From the NCBI RefSeq assembly GCF_000014125.1, contig NC_008593.1, forward strand, positions 558,001-622,000: a stretch of 64,000 nt of DNA, in the 5' to 3' direction. Position numbers and translations under genes: made by a program. This stretch comes from Clostridium novyi NT. GTDB taxonomy: Bacteria; Bacillota; Clostridia; Clostridiales; Clostridiaceae. Each line of letters starts with the position of its first letter. Within the stretch, counting starts at the first letter, position 1. Below, in pieces: positions 11,082 through 21,438 of the stretch. The notes under the pieces were generated by a model. That model was not told the origin of the DNA. It saw only the letters and a list, made by a program, of their open reading frames with translations, and made no database searches.

Positions 11082-11312
11082 ATGCATACATTTTTACAAA
11101 TAGCAGAAATAGTAGTTGGAATAGCAATTATAGTTGTAGTATTAAAGCAACCAGCTAAAGCAGATGGATTTAACTTAATATCTTCAGGAAATGAAACTTT
11201 TTATTCTAAGAATAAAACAAAAACATATGAATCAGTATTAGCAAAAACAACAGTTATTTTAGCAATACTTTTTGCTCTAATAACAATAGGTTTAACTTTA
11301 ACAGCAAAATAA
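11082..11312 (+). CDS. secG: Preprotein translocase subunit SecG
   Basis: A 76-residue protein with two membrane helices: residues about 3-22 (LQIAEIVVGIAIIVVVLKQP) and about 53-74. The polar loop between them contains the KQPAKADGF segment, which corresponds to the conserved QxxKxxGL-type motif of SecG. It is the accessory subunit of the SecYEG channel. I chose ATG 11082 because the GTG at 11073 lies inside the GGGGAGG ribosome binding site. Gene order eno-secG-(pyrophosphatase)-rnr-smpB-ssrA matches other clostridia and supports the call despite the short length. Confidence 0.9.
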   Translation: MHTFLQIAEIVVGIAIIVVVLKQPAKADGFNLISSGNETFYSKNKTKTYESVLAKTTVILAILFALITIGLTLTAK

Positions 11313-11354
11313 GATTTTAACTAAAATAAAAAATACATATTTTAATTTAGAGGT

Positions 11355-11392
11355 AAACATATAAATCTTTAAAGGTTTATATGTTTTTTTAT
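11355..11392 (+). terminator. Terminator after secG
   Basis: AAACATATAAA and TTTATATGTTT form the stem, followed by a run of seven T. Confidence 0.75.
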
Positions 11393-11527
11393 TTTGCTAT
11401 ATATGTATATAATATAACTAAAAAAGTAAAATGTGTAATTACATCTTTATTTTGGTGTATAATATAGATAGACATTTATTATTATAGCGCTCCATAGAGG
11501 TTACTAATTAAAAAAAGGAGGAATAAT

Positions 11528-13546
11528 ATGAGTGCTTATTTACCAATAGTGTGTGGAATATTAGCATTAGTATTTGCTTTTATTCTAAGTAATGGAATTA
11601 TCAAAGAAGATGCAGGCAACGAAAGGATGGCAGAAATATCAGGATACATTCATGAAGGAGCTATGGCTTTTTTAACAAGAGAATATAAGTATCTTGCAGG
11701 ATTTATTGTAGTTGTAACAATAATCATAATGGCAGCACTTGATTATAGAACAGCTATATGTTTTGTATGTGGAGCCGTATTTTCAATTTTAGCTGGATAC
11801 TTTGGAATGAATGTAGCTACAAAAGCAAATGTGAGAACAGCACAAGCAGCAAGAAGCGGACAAAGCAAAGCATTAAAAATTGCTTTTTCTGGTGGAGCAG
11901 TTATGGGATTATCAGTTGTAGGACTTGGAATAGTTGGACTTTCTATATTTTGTTTATTATTTGGTGATAATCCAAACTATATAACTGGATTTGGTCTTGG
12001 AGCAAGTTCAATAGCCTTATTTGCTCGTGTAGGTGGAGGAATTTATACAAAGGCAGCGGATGTTGGAGCTGACCTTGTAGGTAAAGTTGAAGCTGGAATA
12101 CCAGAAGATGACCCTAGAAACCCAGCAGTTATAGCAGATAATGTTGGTGACAATGTTGGAGACGTTGCTGGTATGGGTGCCGATTTATTTGAATCATATG
12201 TAGGTTCTATAATTTCTGCATTAACTTTAGGATACTTTCTATTTGAAGGAAATCAAGATAAAATAATGTTTCCTTTAATGTTAGCAGCTATAGGTATAAT
12301 ATCATCAATAATAGGAGTAATCTTTGCAAGAAGTAGTAAAAGTGATAATCCACAAAAAGCTCTTAATACAGGAACTTATATAGGTGGAATATTAGTTATC
12401 ATTGGATCATTTATATTTAGTAAAAACATATTTGGAGATTATAAAGCTTTTGGTGCAATATTTGCAGGATTAATTGTAGGAATATTAATAGGAAAAATAA
12501 CAGAAATATATACATCTGACAGATATAGATATGTACAAAGAATCGCAAGACAATCAGAAACAGGTGCAGCAACAACAATAATATCTGGATTTGCAGTTGG
12601 AATGTATTCTACTGTAGTGCCAATAATTCTTATAGCTATAGGAGTTTTATTCTCATTTTATATAATGGGTGGAACTCAAAATGCTGAACTTGGACTATAT
12701 GGTATATCATTAGCAGCAGTAGGAATGTTATCAACTACAGGTATTACAGTTGCAGTAGATGCGTATGGTCCAATAGCAGATAATGCTGGAGGAATCGCAG
12801 AAATGGCAGAACTTCCACCTGAAGTTAGAGAAATCACAGATAAATTAGATTCAGTAGGAAACACAACAGCTGCAATTGGAAAAGGTTTTGCTATAGGTTC
12901 AGCAGCACTTACAGCACTTGCCTTATTTGCATCCTATGCACAAGAAACAGGTCTTGATGCTATAAACCTTTTAACACCAGTTACATTAGTAGGATTGTTA
13001 ATTGGAGCTATGTTACCATTCCTATTTGGAGCATTAACTATGGAATCAGTAGGTAAAGCTGCAAATGAAATGATAGAAGAAGTAAGACATCAATTTAAAA
13101 CAATTCCAGGAATTATGGAAGGAAAAGCAAAACCTAATTATAAAAGATGCGTTGATATATCAACATCAGCAGCATTAAAAGAAATGATACTTCCAGGTAT
13201 ACTTGCAATAGTAGTTCCTTTATTAGTTGGTATGCTTTTAGGTGTTGAAGCACTAGGAGGATTAATTGGAGGGGCAGTTGCATCAGGTGTACTTGTGGCT
13301 ATACTAATGGCTAATGCTGGTGGTGCTTGGGATAATGCTAAAAAGTATATAGAAAGTGGAGCTCATGGGGGAAAAGGTAGTAATGCCCATAAAGCCGCTG
13401 TTGTAGGAGATACTGTAGGTGATCCTTTTAAAGACACATCAGGTCCTGCTATGAATATACTAATAAAACTTATGACAATAGTATCACTTGTATTTGCATC
13501 AATAATATCAAACAATGGAGGCATTTTATTAAACCTATTTAAATAG
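11528..13546 (+). CDS. hppA: Membrane-bound ion-pumping pyrophosphatase
   Basis: It hydrolyses pyrophosphate and pumps H+ and/or Na+ across the membrane. It has 672 residues and about 16 transmembrane helices. The substrate site is [19 protein letters not shown] followed by [11 protein letters not shown] near residues 195-225, with further catalytic segments [12 protein letters not shown] and [15 protein letters not shown]. The segment [10 protein letters not shown] (about residues 443-453) carries alanine where potassium-independent enzymes have lysine, which predicts a K+-dependent enzyme. In clostridia these are often Na+ pumps, but the sequence does not settle the ion. AAAGGAGG precedes the ATG. 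It is a single transcription unit between two terminators. Confidence 0.93.
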   Translation: MSAYLPIVCGILALVFAFILSNGIIKEDAGNERMAEISGYIHEGAMAFLTREYKYLAGFIVVVTIIIMAALDYRTAICFVCGAVFSILAGYFGMNVATKANVRTAQAARSGQSKALKIAFSGGAVMGLSVVGLGIVGLSIFCLLFGDNPNYITGFGLGASSIALFARVGGGIYTKAADVGADLVGKVEAGIPEDDPRNPAVIADNVGDNVGDVAGMGADLFESYVGSIISALTLGYFLFEGNQDKIMFPLMLAAIGIISSIIGVIFARSSKSDNPQKALNTGTYIGGILVIIGSFIFSKNIFGDYKAFGAIFAGLIVGILIGKITEIYTSDRYRYVQRIARQSETGAATTIISGFAVGMYSTVVPIILIAIGVLFSFYIMGGTQNAELGLYGISLAAVGMLSTTGITVAVDAYGPIADNAGGIAEMAELPPEVREITDKLDSVGNTTAAIGKGFAIGSAALTALALFASYAQETGLDAINLLTPVTLVGLLIGAMLPFLFGALTMESVGKAANEMIEEVRHQFKTIPGIMEGKAKPNYKRCVDISTSAALKEMILPGILAIVVPLLVGMLLGVEALGGLIGGAVASGVLVAILMANAGGAWDNAKKYIESGAHGGKGSNAHKAAVVGDTVGDPFKDTSGPAMNILIKLMTIVSLVFASIISNNGGILLNLFK

Positions 13547-13563
13547 ATATTTATAATAAAAGA

Positions 13564-13607
13564 GAAAAACATCATGGTCATATTTTTCTAGGTCATGATG
13601 TTTTTTA
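13564..13607 (+). terminator. Terminator after hppA
   Basis: AAAACATCATG and CATGATGTTTT form a stem around a loop of about 17 nt, followed by a T-run. Confidence 0.8.
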
Positions 13608-13794
13608 TTTTAAATTCTTTTTAATATAATTAAAATTTTAATTATGATTTTTATGGTATAAGTGGTATAATGTTCGTAAGTATAGCGGTGTGAAAATAAA
13701 AAAAATATATAAATTGGTGAATACAATATTATTAAATGTTTAAGACTAATAATGTTATAAATAATTAAAATAATAATTGATTGGAGGGGAAAAA

Positions 13795-16032
13795 ATGAAT
13801 ATAAAAAGTATAATTTTAGGTTTTATGAAGGAACAAGCATATAAGCCAATGGATATACAAGAACTTGCTAAAATATTTGGAATATCTAAAAGAGATATGA
13901 AAAGTTTTAAAGAGTTAATTAAAACTATGGAAAAAGAGGGCAGTATAATTAAAACAAGAACAAATCATTACGGAATACCAGAAAAAATGGGACTTGTAGT
14001 AGGAAGACTTCAAGGACATCAAAGGGGATATGGATTTGTTATACCTGATGATGATAGCCCAGATGTTTTTGTAATTTCATCATATATGAATGGAGCTATG
14101 CATGGAGATAGAGTAGTAGCGCAAGTTCTTAAAGAAGAGAACAATGGTAAAAGACGTGAAGGTGAAATAATAAGAGTTACAGAAAGAGCCAATGAAACAA
14201 TAATAGGTGTTTTTGAAGCTAGTAAGAACTTTGGATTTGTTGTGCCAGAGGAAAAAAGAATACATCAGGATATATTCATTCCAAAAGAACATACCAAAGG
14301 TGCTAAAAATGGAGATGTAGTAATAGTAAACATAACTCAGTGGCCTGAAAAAAGAAGAAACCCAGAAGGTAGAGTTGTTGAGGTATTAGGTAAAAAAGGT
14401 GAAAAAGGAATAGATATATTAACAATTATAAAGAAATACAAACTTCCAGAAGAATTCCCAGCAAAAGTTCAAAGCTATGTAGATAATATTCCTCAGGAAA
14501 TAGATCCAGAAGAAGCAAAGGGAAGAGAAGATTTAAGAGACGTTGTAATGGTTACAATAGATGGTGAAGATGCTAAAGACTTAGATGATGCTGTATCTAT
14601 AGAAAAGCTTGACAATGGAAACTATCTTTTAGGAGTACATATTGCGGATGTATCTCACTATGTTAAAGAAAAAAGTCCATTAGATAAGGAAGCGTTAAAG
14701 AGAGCTACTTCTGTATACTTAATAAATAAAGTAATACCAATGCTACCAAAGGAATTATCTAATGGTATATGTAGTTTAAATCCTAAAGTAGACAGACTTG
14801 CAATGACTTGCTTTATGGAAATTAACAATAAAGGAAAAGTTGTTAACTATAGAATCACTAAAAGTGTAATAAAGACAAATGAAAGAATGACATACACTGA
14901 TGTAACAAAAATGCTTAGAGATAAAGATGAAGCAACCATAGAAAAGTATAAAGATTTATATAAATACTTTAAGCTAATGGAAGAGTTATGTGAGATTTTA
15001 TACAACAAGAGAATCTCAAGAGGTGCAATAGATTTTGAATTTGAAGAAAGTAAAATAATCTTAGATGACAATGGAAAACCAATAGATGTAAAACCATATG
15101 AACGTGCTATTGCAAATAGAATAATAGAAGAATTCATGCTTGTATGTAATGAAACTGTAGCAGAGCATATGTACTGGACTAAGATTCCTTTTGTATATAG
15201 AATTCACGAAGATCCAGATGAAGAAAAACTTCAAAAGTTCAGAGAGTTTGCATATAATTTAGGATACTTTATAAAACCTACTAAAGAAGTACATCCAAAA
15301 GCACTTCAAGAGATAATTGAAAGTGCTAGAGGTAAAAAAGAAGAAACTGTAGTAAATACATTACTTCTTAGATCATTAAAACAAGCAAGATATGCACCAC
15401 AATGTGTAGGTCACTTTGGTCTTGCAGCAAAATATTATTGTCACTTTACATCACCTATAAGAAGATATCCAGACTTAATAATTCATAGAATAATAAAAGA
15501 ATCATTAGATGGACTTATAGATGAAAAGAGATTTAAAAGCTTAGAAAATAAAGTTGATTATGCATCTGTACAATCATCAGACATGGAAAGACTTGCAATG
15601 GAAGCTGAAAGAGAAGTTGATGACTTAAAGAAAGCTGAATATATGAGTGAAAAGATTGGAGAAGAATATACTGGTATAGTATCTTCTGTAACTAACTTTG
15701 GAATGTTTGTGCAACTACCTAATACAATAGAAGGATTAGTTCACATAAGTACAATGGATGATGACTACTATGTATATGATGAAGATCACTTATGTTTAGT
15801 AGGAGAAAAACATAAAAACGTATATAGATTAGGTGATGAGGTAAAAATAAAAGTTGACAGAGTTGACTTAGGATCTTATGAAATATACTTTGATTTAATA
15901 AAAGATGAAAAAGAGGATGAAGAGTTACCTAAAATTCCTACAGAAGAAATAAATAAAATTGGTGAAAAGTTAAGCCAATCTGAAGAAGATGAAAGATTAA
16001 ATAAAGAGATAGATGAAATGCTAAATAGCTAA
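13795..16032 (+). CDS. rnr: Ribonuclease R
   Basis: A processive 3'-5' exoribonuclease for structured RNA, needed with SmpB-tmRNA for decay of non-stop mRNA. Domains in order: N-terminal winged helix (residues 1-70), two cold-shock domains (about 75-200), the RNB catalytic domain opening with TIDGEDAKDLDDAVSIEKL and containing TSPIRRYPDLIIHR, and an S1 domain (about 630-715, GEEYTGIVSSVTNFGMFVQL). The acidic tail is typical. ATG 13795 is used because the longer start at 13777 lies before the GGAGGGG site. At 745 residues the length is normal. smpB and ssrA follow, the conserved trans-translation grouping. Confidence 0.96.
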   Translation: MNIKSIILGFMKEQAYKPMDIQELAKIFGISKRDMKSFKELIKTMEKEGSIIKTRTNHYGIPEKMGLVVGRLQGHQRGYGFVIPDDDSPDVFVISSYMNGAMHGDRVVAQVLKEENNGKRREGEIIRVTERANETIIGVFEASKNFGFVVPEEKRIHQDIFIPKEHTKGAKNGDVVIVNITQWPEKRRNPEGRVVEVLGKKGEKGIDILTIIKKYKLPEEFPAKVQSYVDNIPQEIDPEEAKGREDLRDVVMVTIDGEDAKDLDDAVSIEKLDNGNYLLGVHIADVSHYVKEKSPLDKEALKRATSVYLINKVIPMLPKELSNGICSLNPKVDRLAMTCFMEINNKGKVVNYRITKSVIKTNERMTYTDVTKMLRDKDEATIEKYKDLYKYFKLMEELCEILYNKRISRGAIDFEFEESKIILDDNGKPIDVKPYERAIANRIIEEFMLVCNETVAEHMYWTKIPFVYRIHEDPDEEKLQKFREFAYNLGYFIKPTKEVHPKALQEIIESARGKKEETVVNTLLLRSLKQARYAPQCVGHFGLAAKYYCHFTSPIRRYPDLIIHRIIKESLDGLIDEKRFKSLENKVDYASVQSSDMERLAMEAEREVDDLKKAEYMSEKIGEEYTGIVSSVTNFGMFVQLPNTIEGLVHISTMDDDYYVYDEDHLCLVGEKHKNVYRLGDEVKIKVDRVDLGSYEIYFDLIKDEKEDEELPKIPTEEINKIGEKLSQSEEDERLNKEIDEMLNS

Positions 16033-16043
16033 GTAAAATCTAT

Positions 16044-16089
16044 GTAGCAGTTAAAATCTAGGTTTAAAATAATTGGTTTTAACTGCTAC
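16044..16089 (+). terminator. Hairpin after rnr
   Basis: GTAGCAGTTAAAA and TTTTAACTGCTAC form a 13-bp perfect stem with a loop of about 20 nt. The T-tail is poor, so termination may be partial. The smpB promoter starts directly downstream. Confidence 0.5.
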
Positions 16090-16095
16090 TTATTC

Positions 16096-16124
16096 TTGAC
16101 TTAAAGAGTGCTATGGTATATAAT
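16096..16124 (+). promoter_or_regulatory. smpB promoter
   Basis: TTGACT (16096-16101), a 17-bp spacer and a perfect TATAAT (16119-16124), about 40 bp before the smpB start. Confidence 0.8.
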
Positions 16125-16163
16125 TTATTTCCACAAGAGAGTATATAAAAAGTAGGTGTTAGT

Positions 16164-16637
16164 ATGGGGAAAAAGGATAAAAAAAATAATACCCTTGCGC
16201 AAAATAGAAAAGCGTATCATGATTATTTTATAGAGGAAACTTTTGAAGCAGGTATAGCTCTTGTTGGAACAGAAGTAAAGTCTATAAGAGGTGGTAAGGC
16301 AAATCTAAAGGATAGCTATGCAAGTATCAGAAATGGTGAAGTTTTTGTATGTAATATGCATGTAAGTCCTTATGAGCAAGGAAACATATTCAATAGAGAT
16401 CCTTTAAGAGAGAGAAAATTACTACTTCATAAAAGTCAAATAAATACTTTGCTAGGCTACACAGCACAACAGGGGTATACATTAATACCACTTAGCCTTT
16501 ACCTTAAAAATGGTAGAGTTAAAGTTGCTCTTGGAGTTGCAAAAGGTAAGAAAAACTACGACAAGAGGGATGCAATAGCTGCAAAGGCTGCAAAGCGTGA
16601 CATTGATAGACAAATGAAAGAAAGAATGCGTTATTAA
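16164..16637 (+). CDS. smpB: SsrA-binding protein SmpB
   Basis: The small basic OB-fold protein that binds the tRNA-like domain of tmRNA and carries it into stalled ribosomes. Motifs: [40 protein letters not shown] near the start, NPxR-like [13 protein letters not shown] in the middle, and a lysine-rich C-terminal tail ([13 protein letters not shown]) that enters the mRNA channel. The product of 157 residues is standard. A GTAGGTGTT site precedes the ATG. Its RNA partner, ssrA, is the next gene. Confidence 0.97.
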   Translation: MGKKDKKNNTLAQNRKAYHDYFIEETFEAGIALVGTEVKSIRGGKANLKDSYASIRNGEVFVCNMHVSPYEQGNIFNRDPLRERKLLLHKSQINTLLGYTAQQGYTLIPLSLYLKNGRVKVALGVAKGKKNYDKRDAIAAKAAKRDIDRQMKERMRY

Positions 16638-16651
16638 TTTAAATTGTTTTA

Positions 16652-16680
16652 TTGGACAATTTAATAAATATATATTATAC
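16652..16680 (+). promoter_or_regulatory. Probable ssrA promoter
   Basis: TTGGAC (16652-16657), a 17-bp spacer and TTATAC (16675-16680), with overlapping TATTAT as an alternative -10. It is placed about 50 bp before the mature tmRNA 5' end, leaving a short leader for RNase P to remove. Confidence 0.45.
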
Positions 16681-16729
16681 TTAGTATATCAAAAAAATTA
16701 AATAGTGCTTAAAAGCACACAACCACTAT

Positions 16730-17367
16730 GGGGGCGTACATGGCTTTCGACGGGGGTATGTTGTGCTACAGAAGCGAGTCGATGGTTTCCTGGACCAGCG
16801 TTAAAAAACTGGGAATTTAAAGATAAACGCAGAAGATAATTTTGCATTAGCAGCATAATATAGCTGCTCGTTCTACCTAAGAGTCCCACGACTTAGGATA
16901 GGGCGTCGACTAGTGGGGAACCGCACTTAGGAAAGCTTTGACCTAAGGACGGAATTTATGAAGCTACCGAAATTTCAATCCTGTCAGTAGGAGGGGAACG
17001 TAGGGAATATTAAAATACTGACTGCACTCGGAGATGCTGTAGTGTTGCTACTTTCGGACAGGGGTTCGATTCATGAAAGAGTCGCCTTATGAAGTGATTC
17101 ATAAGTGAAAACTTGGCTTTATCGGTGAAACCGTAACATACTAAGATGACGGCAATACCGAGGGGTATGTAGGGAAATCTAACAGCCCCGTATCGACTTA
17201 TAGGCTTCTAAGTTCTCAAAATAAGAGAATATGAGGTACTAGGATAGAAGGTTCAAAACTATAATACACTTCTATAATACGCCAAGGGACTTAACTAGAA
17301 AGTTAAGTTCGAGATATAGTCAGCGCTATTGGATAACAATGGAATAAGTGTCCCCTCGCCTCCACCA
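16730..17367 (+). ncRNA. ssrA: tmRNA (ssrA), interrupted by a group I intron
   Basis: The 5' acceptor strand GGGGGCG with CATGGCTTTCGACGGGGG opens the gene and pairs with CGCCTCC just before the encoded ACCA; the third pair is the G-U expected for alanyl-tRNA synthetase. The resume codon GCA at 16829 starts a tag reading frame for AEDNFALAA with stop 16856-16858, close to tags known from clostridia. The gene is 638 nt, nearly twice the usual length. The excess is a 280-nt insert in the T-loop (17071-17350). Without it the exons (16730-17070 and 17351-17367) give a 358-nt tmRNA with a proper T-arm, AGGGG-TTCGATT-CCCCT. Confidence 0.95.
17071..17350 (+). ncRNA. Group I intron in the tmRNA T-loop
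   Basis: The 5' exon ends CGAT and pairs with GTCG in the intron (P1), placing a U-G wobble at the splice site; the stem extends TC/GA over a 6-nt loop. P3 is CTTGGC (17112-17117) with GCCAAG (17281-17286). P8 is the hairpin 17289-17308 (ACTTAACT / AGTTAAGT). It is followed by AGATATAGTC (17312-17321), typical of the 3' strand of P7. The intron ends in G (17350). There is no room for a homing-endonuclease gene. Group I introns in bacterial tmRNA T-loops have, as I recall, been reported before. Self-splicing is inferred from structure. Confidence 0.88.
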
Positions 17368-17372
17368 GAAAA

Positions 17373-17403
17373 AAAAGCTCTATGCAGATTGCATAGAGCT
17401 TTT
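17373..17403 (+). terminator. Terminator of ssrA
   Basis: AAAAGCTCTATGCA and TGCATAGAGCTTTT form a 14-bp perfect stem with a 3-nt loop, beginning six bases after the CCA end. Confidence 0.93.
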
Positions 17404-18488
17404 ACCTTATTTACAAAAATAAAATATATGTTTATTTTTTTAAAAAGTTTGATATAATATAAGTAGAAAAGCTTAGTGCGGTAACACTAAGCAAATTCTT
17501 AGAACATTTATTTTGTTTTAGGGCTATTGAATAAAATTTATTATATGAATTTAAGAGTTTAAAGCACTAGTCTTCGTAGGATGGGTGCTTTTTCTATTAT
17601 CATTAAGAGTGTCATAAAAGGATAGATTAAAAATATAAACGATGATAATGATTGAGTAATAATATTTAATTTACAGGTAATTTAGAGAACTTATATTTTT
17701 GGTCATAAAGTTTTGTTAAAGAAATGGCAATATATCCTTAGGCAAATTAGAATCTGATGGAAAATTTTAAAATGTAATGTAAATGAAATTTGTGAGATGA
17801 ATATTAAAGAAATTTATGTGAATTATATATTATAAATAAATTAAGTTTTTAAACTATATAACTTGTGTGTATGTTAATGTAAAAATGAATTAGTGATTTA
17901 GTAAAATACTGATATCCTTAATAAAAGTTACTTTATTAAGGATATCAGTATTTTTTATGTTTGATATCAATAACATATCTAAAAATAAGGATTTTAGTAA
18001 AAGTAAATTTAACTACTAAATAATTATAGTTTTTTATTCAATATAGATTACATAAAAGTTTAAAGAATCATTAGAAAAAATTTGATTGTAATTATGAAAG
18101 GATGGATTTCAAAATAATAAAATTATAATATGTAGCCTGTTTAAGCAACAAAAATATAAAATTAATATTTTGGTCAAAATATACGGATTATTTACTTTTA
18201 TGTTTAAAAGAATGTATGTTGCATAATAGTTAAATATAGGAATATACACTTGGGAGGAAAGTTAGTAGGGTTATAAGCACATTAAGTAGTAGGTATTAAG
18301 TTTATATGAGAATATATAATATGACTTTTAGATGAATTGACTTACTTTTACAAAATATAATAATTAAAATTAATTGAAGATTCAAATTAATAAGTCGATA
18401 TTGTGTAAAATATTGCATGACATACTCTATATATTGCATTTTATGTTAAAATATACTTATAATTAATAAAGAGGGGGGAGAGATTTGT
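17404..18488 (+). other. 1.1-kb region without a convincing gene
   Basis: No supported coding sequence is present on either strand. It holds a possible small transcription unit: TATAAT at 17453-17458, a hairpin GCTTAGTG / CACTAAGC (17470-17491), and a terminator at 17547-17592 that belongs to the repeat family of this region. A long palindrome at 17913-17956 (AATACTGATATCC... with its exact complement, then T-run) is a second terminator. The rest is AT-rich and looks like decayed sequence. The TATAAT-like and GAGGGGGGAG signals near 18440-18480 belong to the next gene. Confidence 0.6.
17547..17592 (+). repeat. Module-end terminator repeat, copy 1
   Basis: Contains TTAAGAGTTTAAAGCACTA and ends in GTGCTTTTT. 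The preceding bases ATATGAATTT also match the 3' coding end of the dus gene, so this copy looks like a duplicated dus 3' end. The AAAGCAC / GTGCTTT stem is a weak terminator. Confidence 0.7.
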
Positions 18489-19844
18489 ATGTATAACAAT
18501 AATATAAATGGAGGGTCAACATGGCTAAAATGGGATTGTCATGTACATACTCCAATATCTTATGAAAATAACTTTCCGGATTTTGATAAATATATAAAAG
18601 CCTTAAAAGAAAAGGTGGTTAAACATAAAACAGATGTGATTATAATAAATGATTATTTTACATTAGATGGATATAAAAAGGTAATAAGTTATTGTACAAG
18701 GTCAAATGATAATGAAGCATATAAATTATATGTTAATGACCAAAGAAGTTTAGCTATTCTACCAGGATTAGAGCTGAGAATTGATAATTTTACTCAAAAA
18801 GAAAAATCGATAAATGTACATATATTTTTCAATCAAAGATTAAGTGCAGAAAATATAGAAAATGGCTTTTTAAATCAACTTAAAATTAGTTATGGTGGTT
18901 ATGATAACCTAAAAGCTGATAGACAAACATTAATTAAAATAGGATATTCAATAATCAATGAACAACCATATGATGATAATTTAGATACCTTAAGTTTAAA
19001 GGATGAAAGCAAATATATTAATAAAGCAATTTCTATAGTAACAGTTACTAAAGATAGTTTAGCAGATACAATTGATACTTTTAAAGCTAGATATAAGGAA
19101 AATGAATATTTGAAAGACAATTGTATACTTACAGTAGTAGCTTATAATGGATACGGGGCATTATCAGAATTGTCATGGAATGAAGCAAGGGCTGGAAATG
19201 TAAAAAGACAGTTGTTATATTTAGCAGATATTTGTTTTTCATCTAGGGAGAAAGATATTAAATTCTTATTAGGTAAGGATTCAAGCACAAGTGAAGATGA
19301 GATAAAGAAATTGTTTAGAAGATTAAAACCGTGTGTTTGGGGTTCGGATTCACATGAGTTAGAAACATTATTATATCCATCTAGAGGTAATACAAATAGA
19401 TATACTTGGATTAAAGGAATGGGTAATTTCGAGGGGCTAAAGCAGATAATTTTTGAGCCTGAAAATAGAGTTAAAATACAGGAGGATGCACCTAATACAA
19501 AGGCTGGTTATCAAGTAATTGATAAAGTTAAGTTTATTGACAGCAATAATATATTTATGAATGATGATATAGTTTTTAATGAAGATTTAAATACTATAAT
19601 AGGTGGTAAGTCATCAGGTAAATCTTTATTATTAAGTCATATTGCTAGAACTATTAATGGTTTAGAGGAGAATTTTGGGAACTACCAAACGCTACAATCA
19701 AGCTATTGCTATGACTTTGAGGTTTATTGGAAAGATGGACAAGTATCAAGACTAAGTACTATTAATAAAAGTCCAAATAGAAAAGTAAAATATATTAGTC
19801 AAATGTTTGTTAATAAACTTGCAGAAAATAAAGACAATAGTTAA
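18489..19844 (+). pseudogene. TrlF-type PHP domain plus ATPase, N-terminal half (frameshifted)
   Basis: The product opens with a PHP phosphoesterase-like domain: WDCHVHTP (HxH metal site) and, near residue 285, CVWGSDSHE. It then enters an ATPase with P-loop GGKSSGKSLL near residue 374. This order is that of the large PHP-AAA proteins annotated as TrlF family and often found in defence regions. The frame ends early at 19844, while the coiled coil and Walker B lie in another frame just downstream. Reading AATAGTTAAAAGAT with one additional T joins the two without a break, giving NSLKDIVTEV. The lesion is therefore a 1-nt deletion. GAGGGGGGAG precedes the ATG. Its activity in defence is inference. 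Confidence 0.75.
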
Positions 19845-19867
19845 AAGATATTGTTACTGAAGTATTA

Positions 19868-21391
19868 ATGGAAAATAAAGAAGTAAAAGAAGCATATGAG
19901 CAATTAAATTTAAATTTAAATAAAATAAATTTAGAGATAAACAATAAAGTTTATGAAATAGAAAAAATACTAGAAGATTATAAAAGTAAAAATACTGAGA
20001 AAATTAATATAGGAGATAGTGAAGGTATAAAAAAAGAAATACTGAAACTTGAGGGTGCTATAGAAGCTTTGGTTAATGAATCTAAAATGTCTGTGGAAGA
20101 AATAAGTGAATATAACAGAATAACAAACAAAATAAGTAATAATTTTTCAAAAATAAATAATATAAAAAATATTATCATTCCAGAGTTGGGAAGATATAAG
20201 GGTTATTTTAAAGATATTAAAATAAGGGTTAAAAAGGAGTTTGAATATAATTTAGCTAATTCAAAGAACATATTAGGAGATGATTTTAAAAGTATATTTA
20301 CTGAGAAATTTTGTGATATGAAGAATTTAGATGAGTTTATTAAGGAAAAAATAGATATATTAACAATAAAAGAAACTGATCTAATTAATAAATTAGATAT
20401 ATTAACACATGAAAATAATAAATTACAGAATGATATTAGTAACTATAAAATAAAACTTAAAAATAAAAGCGAAATAGATAAACTAAATAATAGGTTAGAA
20501 CAAGAGAGAAATAAAAAAGAAAAAATAGAAGAAATAGAAAAAGTATTGTGCATAAAAGTAAAAAATTTAAATGAAACAATAGGCAAAGTAAAAGATCTTA
20601 TTAATGATAGAAAGAACGAATATAAAAAATTAATAGATACTATTAATCAAGATAAATTTAAGTATATATCAGAAGATACTAATTTAATTCTGAAATTTGA
20701 ATTGCAGTTAAAAGATGAGAGTTTAAAAGATGATATAGGAAGTATATTAAATAAAACTACAGTAGAGGTAAAACAATTACTAGATACAAATATAGGCATA
20801 GAACAATATGAAAGTTTTGTAATTGAAACAATTTTTAATTCTATAAAAGGTATAGGAAATTATAAATATAAAAATGGTAAGGGATATTTAGATTTAATAA
20901 AGATTTTAGTGAAAGATTATTTAGATTTAAGTGTTGATATTTTAGAAAATGATGATAAATTTGATGTTATGTCACCAGGAAAACAAGGATTGATAGTACT
21001 TAAATTGTTAATTCATTTAAGCTCTGAAAGGTATCCTATATTAATAGACCAACCAGAAGACAATTTAGATAACAGGACTATTTCTTGTGAACTAAAAAAT
21101 TTTATTTTAGATAAAAAGAAAGATAGACAAATAATTATGGTAACACATAATCCAAATTTAACTGTTTTGGCTGATTCAGATGAAGTTATAGTTGCTAATC
21201 AATCTGGAAAGGATGGTAAGGGTAATAAGAAATATAGATTTGAATATGTATCAGGTCCGTTAGAATTTAGTTTTAGAAAAGAAGAAGAAGAGTCTATTCT
21301 TTTTAGTAGAGGAATAAAAGAGCATGTCTGTGAGATATTAGAAGGTGGGAAGGAAGCATTTAAGCAAAGAGAAAATAAATATGGTTTTTAA
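19868..21391 (+). pseudogene. TrlF-type ATPase, C-terminal half (frameshifted)
   Basis: This is the downstream part of the same gene in the frame shifted by one base. It contains a long lysine- and glutamate-rich coiled coil (about the first 270 residues), as in SMC/RecF-like ATPases. The second ATPase lobe has MSPGKQGLIVLKLL in the signature position, Walker B PILIDQPEDNLD and a switch histidine in MVTHNPNLTVLAD. The nominal ATG at 19868 has no good ribosome binding site, which argues that it is not an independent gene. The joined protein would be about 970 residues. Confidence 0.75.
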
Positions 21392-21438
21392 GATTTCGAT
21401 ATAAGTAAATAAAAATAGCTATACATATAATATAATGT

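Noticed and set aside
11758..11967. 69-codon plus-strand frame inside hppA
   Set aside because: It is an out-of-frame shadow of the pyrophosphatase with no ribosome binding site.
16698..16889. 63-codon minus-strand frame over the ssrA 5' region
   Set aside because: It is antisense to the conserved tmRNA acceptor and tag region, so it is explained by RNA structure constraints.
17371..18488. Integrated element using the ssrA 3' end as attachment site
   Set aside because: No integrase gene and no second copy of the ssrA 3' end (TCCCCTCGCCTCCACCA) was found in the window.
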